DNA from: Owenia fusiformis
Taxonomy: Eukaryota > Annelida > Polychaeta > Sabellida > Oweniidae
Length of the DNA: 32,183 bases
Direction: 5' to 3'
Assembly: GCA_903813345.2 (NCBI GenBank)
Contig: CAIIXF020000014.1
Coordinates: forward strand, 153,505 to 185,687
In this document: positions 8,931 through 17,720 of the stretch, piece by piece
Layout of the letters: every line of letters begins with the position of its first letter
Numbering within the stretch: the first letter of the stretch is position 1
The notes under the pieces: model-generated
Seen by the model: the letters and a program-made list of their open reading frames with translations, nothing else
What the model was told of the DNA's origin: nothing
Database searches by the model: none
Translations under genes and position numbers: made by a program

Positions 8931-11315
8931 TCTTAGTTTTATAACAGGGTCTTAGTTTTATAACAGGGTCTTAGTTTTACAACGTGGGGGGTCTTAGTTT
9001 TATAACAGGGTCTTAGTTTTATAACGTGGGGGGTCTTAGTTTTATAACAGGGTCTTAGTTTTATTACGTGGGGGGTCTTAGTTTTATAACAGGGTCTTAG
9101 TTTTATAACGTGGGGGGTCTTAGTTTTATAACAGGGTCTTAGTTTTATTACGTGGAGGGTCTTGGTTTTATAACAGGGTCTTAGTTTTATTACGTGGGGG
9201 GTCTTAGTTTTATAACAGGGTCTTAGTTTTATTACGTGGGGGGTCTTAGTTTTATAACAGGGTCTTAGTTTTAAAACGTGGGGGGGTCTTAGTTTTATAA
9301 CAGGGTCTTAGTTTTATTACGTGGAGGGTCTTAGTTTTATAACGTGGAGGGTCTTAGTTTTATAACAGGGTCTTAGTTTTATAACGTGGGGGGTCTTAGT
9401 TTTATAACAGGGTCTTAGTTTTATAACGTGGGGGGTCTTAGTTTTATTACGTGAGCGGTCTTAGTTTTATAACAGGGTCTTAGTTTTATTACGTGGAGGG
9501 TCTTAGTTTTATTACGTGGAGGGTCTTAGTTTTATAACGTGGGGGTCTTAGTTTTATAACAGGGTCTTAGTTTTATTACGTGGGGGGTCTTAGTTTTATA
9601 ACAGGGTCTTAGTTTTAAAACGTGGGGGGGTCTTAGTTTTATAACAGGGTCTTAGTTTTATTACGTGGAGGGTCTTAGTTTTATTACGTGGAGGGTCTTA
9701 GTTTTATAACAGGGTCTTAGTTTTATAACGTGGGGGGTCTTAGTTTTATAACAGGGTCTTAGTTTTATTACGTGGAGGGTCTTAGTTTTATTACGTGGAT
9801 GGTCTTAGTTTTATAACAGGGTCTTAGTTTTATAACGTGGGGGGTCTTAGTTTTATAACAGGGTCTTAGTTTTATTACGTGGAGGGTCTTAGTTTTATTA
9901 CGTGGATGGTCTTAGTTTTATAACAGGGTCTTAGTTTTATAACGTGGGGGGTCTTAGTTTTATAACAGGGTCTTAGTTTTATAACGTGGGGGGGTCTTAG
10001 TTTTATTACGTGGGCGGTCTTAGTTTTATAACAGGGTCTTAGTTTTATTACGTGGAGGGTCTTAGTTTTATTACGTGGAGGGTCTTAGTTTTATAACATG
10101 GGGGTCTTAGTTTTATAACAGGGTCTTAGTTTTATTACGTGGGGGGTCTTAGTTTTATAACAGGGTCTTAGTTTTAAAACGTGGGGGGGTCTTAGTTTTA
10201 TAACAGGGTCTTAGTTTTATTACGTGGAGGGTCTTAGTTTTATTACGTGGAGGGTCTTAGTTTTATAACAGGGTCTTAGTTTTATAACGTGGGGGGTCTT
10301 AGTTTTATAACAGGGTCTTAGTTTTATTACGTGGGGGGTCTTAGTTTTATAACAGGGTCTTAGTTTTATAACGTGGGGGGTCTTAGTTTTATAACAGGGT
10401 CTTAGTTTTATTACGTGGGGGGGTCTTAGTTTTATAACGTGAGGGGTCTTAGTTTTATAACAGGGTCTTAGTTTTATTACGTGGGGGGTCTTAGTTTTAT
10501 AACAGGGTCTCAGTTTTATTACGTGGGGGGTCTTAGTTTTATAACAGGGTCTTAGTTTTATTACGTGGGGGTCTTAGTTTTATAACAGGGTCTTAGTTTT
10601 ATAACGTGGGGGGTCTTAGTTTTATAACAGGGTCTTAGTTTTAAAACGTGGGGGGGTCTTAGTTTTATAACAGGGTCTTAGTTTTATTACGTGGAGGGTC
10701 TTAGTTTTATTACGTGGAGGGTCTTAGTTTTATAACAGGGTCAAAGTTTTATAACGTGGGGGGTCTTAGTTTTATAACAGGGTCTTAGTTTTAAAACGTG
10801 GGGGGGGGGTCTTAGTTTTATAACAGGGTCTTAGTTTTATTACGTGGAGGGTCTTAGTTTTATTACGTGGAGGGTCTTAGTTTTATAACAGGGTCTTAGT
10901 TTTATAACGTGGGGGGTCTTAGTTTTATAACAGGGTCTTAGTTTTATTACGTGGGGGGTCTTAGTTTTATAACAGGGTCTTAGTTTTATAACGTGGGGGG
11001 TCTTAGTTTTATAACAGGGTCTTAGTTTTATTACGTGGGGGGTCTTAGTTTTATAACGTGAGGGGTCTTAGTTTTATAACAGGGTCTTAGTTTTATTACG
11101 TGGGGGGTCTTAGTTTTATAACAGGGTCTCAGTTTTATTACGTGGGGGGTCTTAGTTTTATAACAGGGTCTTAGTTTTATTACGTGGGGGGTCTTAGTTT
11201 TATAACAGGGTCTTAGTTTTATAACGTGGGGGTCTTAGTTTTATAACAGGGTCTTAGTTTTATTACGTGGGGGTCTTAGTTTTGTAGGTCTTAGGTCCTA
11301 GTTTTGTAGACACCC
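8931..11315. repeat. FB1 right tandem arm (2385 bp)
   Basis: Tandem array of GGTCTTAGTTTTATAACA units alternating with GTCTTAGTTTTATTACGTGG plus a variable G run. From the length I estimate about 115 units. Variants recur at intervals, for example TTTTAAAACGTGGGGGGG near 9271, 9611, 10173, 10641 and 10791, and GTGAGGGGTC near 10440 and 11058. These are traces of block duplications within the arm. The array is the inverse complement of the left arm. It ends in a longer subterminal pair, TTTTGTAGGTCTTAGGTCC and TAGTTTTGTAGACACCC. Confidence 0.93.
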
Positions 11316-11325
11316 TCCGGATTCC
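11316..11325. repeat. Right target-site duplication of FB1
   Basis: TCCGGATTCC follows the terminal CACCC directly. It matches the 10-bp duplication flanking FB2 and the uninterrupted satellite at 15946-15955. The partner copy on the left side of FB1 would lie in the gap. Confidence 0.75.
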
Positions 11326-13430
11326 TGAGGAAATTCTACCCCTAATTCATAACTCATACTTTAAAATTGGAGAACTTTTTATTTTGACCTACATTTCGGA
11401 CACCATATCTCAAAAGTGGGTCAAAAAACTTATTGACGACAAAATGTTAACATTATTAGCACAATCTTTGCTACAAGTATACAAAATTTCGGAGAATATC
11501 ATTGAAGTGTAGTGTCAGAATCGCAAAATAAAAAAAAACTATGAATTTGACCTAGATTTTGAACTAGGTATTTTGGTGTCCAAACTTTTAAGGAAAGCAG
11601 CTTTTGAGGTCCCCTTCTTCTATGGGCTTTCATTATGTTTAGCTGTACTCATTCTATATCTCGTATTTTTACACTTCAAAACATTATTCGGTCCCATTGA
11701 TTTAACATGGGGCACCAAATTTAGCGATTTTTGAGATCTCAAAACGCCATAACTTCAGAACAAGTAGTCGGATCGAAATTTGGTTTGCAGATCTAGATTT
11801 CTGAGAAAATTCTACCCTTAATTCATAACTCATACGTTAAATTTGGAAATTTTTTTACTTTGGCCTACTTTTCGGACACCATATCTCAAAAGTGGGTCAA
11901 AATAATCTCTGACGGCAAAACGCTAACACTATTAGCATACTCTTTGCTACCTGTATACAAAATTTTAAAGCAAATCATTTAAATATAGTGTCAGAATCGC
12001 AAAAATAAGGGAAAACTATAAATTTGACCTAGATTTTGACCTAGGCATTTTGGTGTCCAAATTTTGGAGCTAAGTAGCCTTCGAGGTCCCCTTCTTTAAT
12101 AGGCTTTCATTATATTAAGCTGTACTCAGTCTATATCTCGTATTTTACACTTCAAAAAAATCTTTTTTCCCATTGACATAACATGGGGCAGCAAATTTAG
12201 CGATTTTTGAGCTTTCAAAACACCATAACTTCCGAACAGGAGGTCGAATCAAAATTTGATTTGCAGATTCGGATTCCTGATAAAATTCTACCCCTTATTC
12301 ATAACTCATACGTTACATTTGAAGATTTCTTTATTTTGACCTACTTTTGGGACACCATATCTCAAAAGTGGGTCAAAATACTTTTTGACGGCAAAAGGCT
12401 AACACTATTAGCACACTCTTGGCTACATGTATACACAATTTCGAAGAATATAATTAAAGTGTAGTGTCAGAATTGCAAAAATAAGGAAAAGCTTTGAATT
12501 TGACCTAGATTTTGACCTAGGCATTTTGTTGTCCAAATTTTCAAGATTAGAAGGTTTTGAGGTCCCTTTCTTTTATGGGCTTCCATTATGTTTAGCTGTA
12601 CTTAGTCTATATCTCGTATTTTACACTTCAAAAAAATATTTTTTCCCATTGACATAACATGGGGCACCAAATTTAGCGATTTTTGAGCTTTCAAAACGCC
12701 ATAACTTCCGAACCGGAAGTCGGATTAAAATTTGGTTTGCAGATTCGGATTCCTGAGAAAATTCTATACTTAATTCATAACTCAAACGTCAAATTTTGAG
12801 AATTTTTTATTTTGACCTACTTTTCGGACACCATATCTCAAAAATGGGGCAAAATACTTTCTGACGGCAAAAGGCTAACACTATTAGCAGACTCTTAGCT
12901 ACATGTGTACAAAATTTCGAAGAATATAATTAATCTGTTGTGTCAGAATCGCAAAAATAAGGAAAAACTTTGAATTTGACCTAGATTTTGACCTAGGCAT
13001 TTTGGTGTCCAAATTTTGAAGCTAGATGGCTTATGAGGTCCCCTTCTTTTAAAAGCTTTCATTATATTTAGCTGAACTCAGTCTATATTTCATATTTTTC
13101 ACTTCAAAAAAATCTTTTTTTCCCATTGACTTAACATGGGCACCAAATTTAGCGATTTTTGAGCTTTCAAAACGCCATAACTTCCGAACGGGAAGTCGGA
13201 TCAAAATTTGGTTTGCAGATTCGGATTCCTGAGAAAATTCTACTCTTATTTCATAGCTCATACGTTAAATTTGGAGAACTTTTTGGTTTTGACCTACTTT
13301 CAGGACGCCATATCTCAAAATCGCTAAGAGTAATCAAAAAACGAATGGCACACTCTCGATTTGTTTTTTTCTAAGCTACATGTAGAAACTAAGATGAAGT
13401 AGTTACGACAAACAACAACGAAGATAATTG
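11316..13430. repeat. Composite satellite, run A1 of 476-bp units
   Basis: Tandem units aligned on AAAACGCCATAACTTC start at 11741, 12217, 12693 and 13169, spaced exactly 476 bp, after a partial unit at 11316-11740. Each unit passes in order through GGATCGAAATTTGGTTTGC, ATTCATAACTCATACGTTA, GACACCATATCTCAAAAG, TAACACTATTAGCACACTC, GTGTAGTGTCAGAATCGC, two TTGACCTAG motifs, TGAGGTCCCCTTCTT and CATTGACATAACATGGGGC. The last unit changes near 13318 to the run-end form CAAAATCGCTAAGAGTAATC. This run lacks the short unit found at the same place in runs B1 and C. Confidence 0.93.
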
Positions 13431-13780
13431 ACAGAATGTTGATTTGACCTTGATTTGACCTAGTTCTTGACCCTTGACCTAGATAAAAATTTGACCTAAT
13501 TTCCCATCATCCCAGGTACTGCCCCTAGTTGATCATGTTAGCAGCTTAAAGTAAATTCTTTTAGTTGGTGAGAAATCTGGGAAGGAGGAAGATTCTGAAA
13601 GAATAATAATAACTAGACATGTAAATTGAACAAGTTCAATTTAAGACTCCAGATTTAAAACTTTTTTTAAGCTGAGTCATCCAAAATACTGTAAGCTGAA
13701 AAATTCAGAATAAGCTGAGTCATCTAGAATACAGACATTTAGACAACTCTTAAGTAGCTTATCTTCGTCTACATTGGCTT
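13431..13780. repeat. Cassette 1 ending run A1 (TGACCT block, hairpin, CTGAGTCAT repeats)
   Basis: Spacer between runs of 476-bp units. It contains in order: four spaced TTGACC[T/C] motifs ending in TTTGACCTAATTTCCCATC; AGTTGGTGAGAAATCTGGG; AATAATAATAACTAGA; the dyad AAATTGAACAAGTTCAATTT (13623-13642); AGACTCCAGATTT; and three AAGCTGAGTCAT-like repeats (13669-13730). It then re-enters satellite at ATTGGCTTAACATGGGG. The same ordered parts recur in seven other cassettes. Confidence 0.85.
13623..13642. repeat. AAATTGAAC/GTTCAATTT hairpin of cassette 1
   Basis: Perfect 9-bp stem with a 2-nt AA loop, followed by AGACTCCAGAT. The same dyad recurs at 15576-15595 and in the later cassettes, sometimes with loop GAA. 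It is a conserved part of the cassette. Confidence 0.8.
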
Positions 13781-15340
13781 AACATGGGGATATCATAATA
13801 TCGACTTTTCGAGACTTCAAACAGCTATGACTATCTAACCAGAATTTGGGTCGAAATTTGGTTTGCAGATTCAAATTTCTGAGAAAATTCTACGTTTGTG
13901 TCATAACTCATACATTAAATTTTGAGAACTTTTTATGTTGACCTACTTTCTGGACGCCATTCCTCAAAATCGGTAAGAGTAATCAAAAAAGACAGTTACA
14001 ATAATGAAAGGACTGTCTTTAAGCTACATGATGAAAAAAGAGAAAGGAATAAAGACGAATAGTGACAAAGATAATTGACATAACATGGGATATCAAAATA
14101 CCAATTTTTTAATTTTTCAAAACGCCATTACTTCCAAACCGGGTGTCGGATTGAAATTTGATTTGCAGATTTGGATTCCTGAGAAAATTCTACCCTTAAT
14201 TCATAACTCATACGTTAAATTTGGAGAAACTTTCATGTTGACCTACTTTTCGGACACTATATCTCAAAAGTGGGTCAAAATACTTTCTGACGGCAAAAGG
14301 CTTACACTATTAGCACACTCTTTGCTACCTGTATACAAAATTTTGAATCAAATAATTAAAGTGTAGTGTCAGAATCGCAAAAATAAGTTAAAACTATAAA
14401 TTTGACCTAGATTTTGACCTAGGCATTTTGGTGACCAAATTGTGAAGCTAGCTAGCTTTTGAGGTCCCTTTCTTTTATAGGCTTTCATTATGTGAAGCTG
14501 TACTCAGTCTTTATCTCGTATTTTACACTTCAAAAAAATCTTTTTTCCCATTGCCATAACATGGGGCACCAAATTTAGAGATTTTTGAGCTTTCAAAACA
14601 ACATAACTTCCAAACCAAAAGTCGGATTGAAATTTGGTTTGCAGATTCAGATTCCTGAGAAAATTCTACCCTTAATTCATAACTCATACGTTAAATTTGG
14701 AGAACTTTTTAGTTTGACCTACTTTTCGGACACCATATCTCAAAAGTGGGTCAAAATACTTTCTGACGGCAAAAGGCTAACACTATTAGCACACTCTTGG
14801 CTACATGTATACAAAATTTCGAAGAATATAATTAATCTGTAGTGTCAGAATCGCAAAAATAAGGAAAAACTTTGAATTTGACCTAGATTTTGACCTAGGC
14901 ATTTTGGTGTCCAAATTTTTATGAAAAGAAGGTCTTGTGGTCCCTTTCTTTTATGGGCTTCCATTATGTTTAGCTGTGATTAGTCTATATCTCGTATTTT
15001 ACACTTCAAAAAAATATTTTTTCCCATTGAATTAACATGGGGCACCAAATTTAGCGATTTTTGAATTTTCAAAACGCCATAACTTCTGAACCGGAAGTCA
15101 GATCGAAATTTGGTTTTCAGATTCGGAATCCTGAGAAAATTTCCTATAAGACTGATATGCTGGACATTGGATTCGGAGAAAAAAATTTTGGACCTCGTTT
15201 TCGGACACTGATATCTCGAAATCGGTTTGAGATACCAAAAAACTAAATCGACCCTAGGTTTTCTACTTTTTTATGAGGAACACAATGAAAAAAACCAGGA
15301 TCAAAAATATTGAAGGACGACCGAGTTAATGGGAAAAAGT
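13781..15340. repeat. Composite satellite, run A2 of 476-bp units
   Basis: Aligned starts are near 13817 (a divergent, short unit reading ACTTCAAACAGCTATGAC), then 14119, 14595 and 15071. The last three are spaced exactly 476 bp. The unit at 15071 carries the run-end variant: TTTCCTATAAGACTGATATG, then GGACCTCGTTTTCGGACACTG, then TTTTTTATGAGGAACACAATG and TATTGAAGGACGACCGAG. That variant closes runs A3, B3 and B4 as well. Confidence 0.9.
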
Positions 15341-15368
15341 GACAAAGTACTGGATTTGACCTAGTTCT

Positions 15369-15381
15369 TGACCTTTGACCT
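15369..15381 (-). other. AGGTCA direct repeat with 1-base spacer
   Basis: The plus strand reads TGACCTTTGACCT, so the minus strand is AGGTCAAAGGTCA. This matches the textbook DR1 consensus of animal nuclear receptors. Identical copies lie at 21693-21705 and 24514-24526, with near matches in other cassettes. Whether it binds anything is unknown; the match may be incidental to the satellite sequence. Confidence 0.45.
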
Positions 15382-15531
15382 AGATAAAAATTTGACCTAA
15401 TTTCCCAGAAAGCCGGATACAGTCTTAAGTTAACCATGTAAGTTAGATTAAGTAAGCTGTTATAGTTGACGAGAAATTTGGTAAGGAGGAAGAAAAAAGA
15501 ATAATAATAATAAGAAAACAGGCAAAAACAA

Positions 15532-15560
15532 TAGACTCCAGATTTTCAATCTGGAGTCTA
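15532..15560. repeat. Palindromic hairpin TAGACTCCAGATT
   Basis: TAGACTCCAGATT, loop TTC, AATCTGGAGTCTA: a perfect 13-bp stem with a 3-nt loop. It is single here but triplicated near 24674-24809. Half of it, AGACTCCAGAT, follows the AAATTGAAC dyad in all cassettes. Confidence 0.88.
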
Positions 15561-15629
15561 ATAACTAGATTTGTGAAATTGAACAAGTTCAATTTAAGAC
15601 TCCAGATTTATTTGACCTAGATAGATCAG

Positions 15630-15820
15630 TAAAGAGCTGAGTAAGTAACTGAGTAATTAGTTGAGTAAGTACCTTAGAAGCAGTTGAGTAAGTAGCTGAG
15701 TAAGTAACTGGGTAAAAAGCTGAGTTAGTAGCTGAGTAAGTAGCTAAGTAAGTAATAACTAATTAAGCAATTGAGCAAGTAGTCAAATAAGTAGCTGAGT
15801 AGGTAGGGAGGTAAAGTAGG
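15630..15820. repeat. GAGTAAGT minisatellite of cassette 2
   Basis: Degenerate tandem repeat with a 12-bp unit like AGCTGAGTAAGT, interspersed with 8-bp versions such as GAGTAACT. It ends in GTAGGTAGGGAGGTAAAG. Three homologous arrays lie downstream. Confidence 0.9.
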
Positions 15821-15945
15821 GTATGTAGGACTTTTTGAAAGTTTATTTGATCAATCTGCATCGTGAATACTGGCAAGTGCGAATTTCAAACTTCAAAATG
15901 GCTTAGAATCTTAACCGGGGGTCGGATTGCAATTTTAATTTCAGA

Positions 15946-15955
15946 TCCGGATTCC
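15946..15955. other. Uninterrupted (empty) site equivalent to the foldback insertion
   Basis: CAGA-TCCGGATTCC-TTAGG runs through without any element. It has the same 10 bases that are duplicated around FB2, so it shows the pre-insertion arrangement in a paralogous repeat unit. Confidence 0.8.
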
Positions 15956-17118
15956 TTAGGAAATTATGCCCCTAATTCATAACTCATACGTTAAATTTGG
16001 AGAACTTTTTATTTTGACCTACATTTCGATCAAGAGATCTCAAAAGTGGGTCTAAAAACTTCTTGACGGCAAAAAGTTAACATTATAAGCACACTCTTTG
16101 CTACATGTATACAAAATTTCGAAGAATATCATTGAAGTGTAGTGTCCGAATTGCAAAAATAAGAAAAAACTAAGAATTTGACCTAGATTTTGAACTAGGT
16201 ATTTTGGTGTCCAAATTTTGAAGGAAAGTAGCTTTTGAGGTCCCCTTCTTTTATGGGCTTTCATTATGTTTAGCTGTACTCATTCTATATCTTGTATTTT
16301 TACACTTCAAAAAATTATTCGGTCCCATTGATTTAACATGGGGCACCAAATTTAGCGATTTTTGAGCTTTCAAAACATCATAACTTCTGAACAAGATGTC
16401 GAATCGTAATTTGGTTTGCAGATTCGGATTCCTGACAAAATTCTACTCCTAATTCATAACTCATACGTTAAATTTAGAATTTTTTTTATTTTGACCTACT
16501 TTTTGGACACGCCATAACTTCCGAACCGGAAGTCGGATCGAAATATGGTTTACAGATTCCGATTCCTGACAAAATTCTACCCCTGATTCATAACTCATAA
16601 GTTAAATTTGAAGAATTTTTTATTTTGACCTACTTTTGGGACACCATATCTCAAAAGTGGGTCAAAATACTTCCTGACGGCAAAAGGCTAACACTATTAG
16701 CACACTCTTGGCTACATGTATACACGATTTCGAAGAATATAATTAAAGTGTAGTGGCAGAATCGCAAAAATAAGGAAAAACTTTGAATTTGACCTAGATT
16801 TTGACCTTGGCATTTTTGTGTCCAAATTTTTAAGCTAGATGGCTTTTGAGGTCCCCTTCTTTCAAAAGCTTCCATTATATTTAGCTGAACTCAGTCTATA
16901 TTTCGTATTTTTCACTTCAAAAAAATCTTTTTTCCCATTGACTTAACATGGGCACCAAATTTAGCGATTTTTGAGCTTTCAAAACGATATAACTTCCGAA
17001 CCGGAAGTCGGATCGAAATTTGGTTTTCAGATTTGGAATCCTGAGAAAATTTCCTACAAGACCAGTAGCGTGGACATTGAATTGGGAGAACTTTTTTTTG
17101 GACCTCGTTTTCGGACAC

Positions 17119-17147
17119 TGATATCTCGAAATCGGTTTGAGATATCA
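17119..17147. repeat. TGATATCTC/GAGATATCA hairpin of the run-end unit
   Basis: Perfect 9-bp stem with an 11-nt loop (GAAATCGGTTT). The same dyad occurs near 22942-22970 and 24354-24382. At 15209 it is imperfect (GAGATACCA). Confidence 0.75.
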
Positions 17148-17255
17148 AAAAACTAAATCGACCTGTTTTCCCCTACTTTTTTATGAGGAACACAATGAAA
17201 AAAACCCGGATTGAAAATATTGAAGGACGACCGAGAAAATTGAAAAAAGTGACAA

Positions 17256-17720
17256 AGTACTGGATTTGACCTAGTTCTTGACCTTTGACTTAGATAAAAA
17301 TTTGACCTAATTTCCCAGAAAGCCAGATACATTCCCTAGTTGATCATGTAAGCAGCTTAAAGTAAGCTCTTCTAGTTGGTGAGAAATCTGGGAAGGAGGA
17401 AGAAGAATAATAACTAGATTTGTGAAATTGAACAAGTTCAATTTAAGACTCCAGATTTATTTGACCTAGATAGATCAGTAAAGAGCTGAGTAAGTAACTG
17501 AGTAATTAGCTGAGTAAGTACCTTAGTAGTAGTTGAGTAAGTAGCTGAGTAAGTAACTGAGTAAAAAGCTGAGTAGGTAGCTGAGTAAGTAGCTGAGTAA
17601 GTACCTGAGTTAGTAGCTGAGTAAGTTGCTAAGGAAGTAATAACCAATTAAGTAATTGAGTAAGTAGTCAAATAAGTAGCTGAGTAGGTAGAGAGGTAAA
17701 GTAGGGTATGCAGGAATTTT
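17256..17720. repeat. Cassette 3 ending run A3 (with GAGTAAGT minisatellite)
   Basis: TGACCT cluster with one near-DR1 site, AGTTGGTGAGAAATCTGGG, AATAATAACTAGATTTGTG, the AAATTGAAC dyad and AGACTCCAGATTT, then the GAGTAAGT minisatellite (about 17483-17705). The single TAGACTCCAGATT hairpin of cassette 2 is absent. Confidence 0.87.
17483..17705. repeat. GAGTAAGT minisatellite of cassette 3
   Basis: Units such as GCTGAGTAAGTA and ACTGAGTAAAA, with the tail GTCAAATAAGTAGCTGAGTA. Colinear with the arrays at 24890 and 27728, sharing variants such as ACCTGAGTTAGTAGC. A low-complexity minus-strand frame across it is a by-product of the repeat. Confidence 0.9.

Larger units (their letters stand above)
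8001..11315. mobile_element. Foldback-type DNA transposon FB1 (left end missing in gap)
   Basis: Non-autonomous element with three parts: a left array of short repeats in AAAACTAAGACCC orientation (8001-8300, truncated by the gap), a core (8301-8930), and a right array of the same repeats in the opposite orientation (8931-11315). The right end reads GTTTTGTAGACACCC, followed by the target-site copy TCCGGATTCC. Long inverted arms made of minisatellite units are characteristic of Foldback elements, which are usually linked to the Mutator-like superfamily. No transposase frame is present, so mobility would need an enzyme supplied from elsewhere. The right flank and insertion site match those of FB2, so the two are copies of one insertion moved by duplication. 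Confidence 0.85.
15341..15840. repeat. Cassette 2 ending run A2 (with GAGTAAGT minisatellite)
   Basis: Same order as cassette 1 up to AACTAGATTTGTG, with a different minisatellite attached. It holds a TGACCT cluster (15354-15401), a perfect 13-bp dyad hairpin (15532-15560), the AAATTGAAC dyad (15576-15595), and about 190 bp of CTGAGTAAGTAG-type repeats. Following the minisatellite is the lead-in TTTGATCAATCTGCATCG to the next run, also seen after cassettes 3, 7 and 8. Confidence 0.87.
15841..17255. repeat. Composite satellite, run A3 of 476-bp units
   Basis: Starts near 15895 (divergent first unit, CTTCAAAATGGC), 16372, a short unit running from 16375 to 16508, then 16509 and 16981. The short unit is joined through GGACAC to GCCATAACTTCC. 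The last unit is the run-end variant and includes the dyad at 17119-17147. This first unit contains the intact TCCGGATTCC sequence that elsewhere was the transposon target. Confidence 0.9.

Noticed and set aside
8931-11315. CRISPR-like direct repeats
   Set aside because: Units of about 20 bp abut with no unique spacers, and they occur inverted on the other side of a core, which fits foldback arms instead.
17438-17647. Frame with repeated Ser-Ala-Thr-Tyr residues
   Set aside because: It is the translation of the GAGTAAGT minisatellite; periodic residues follow directly from the DNA repeat.
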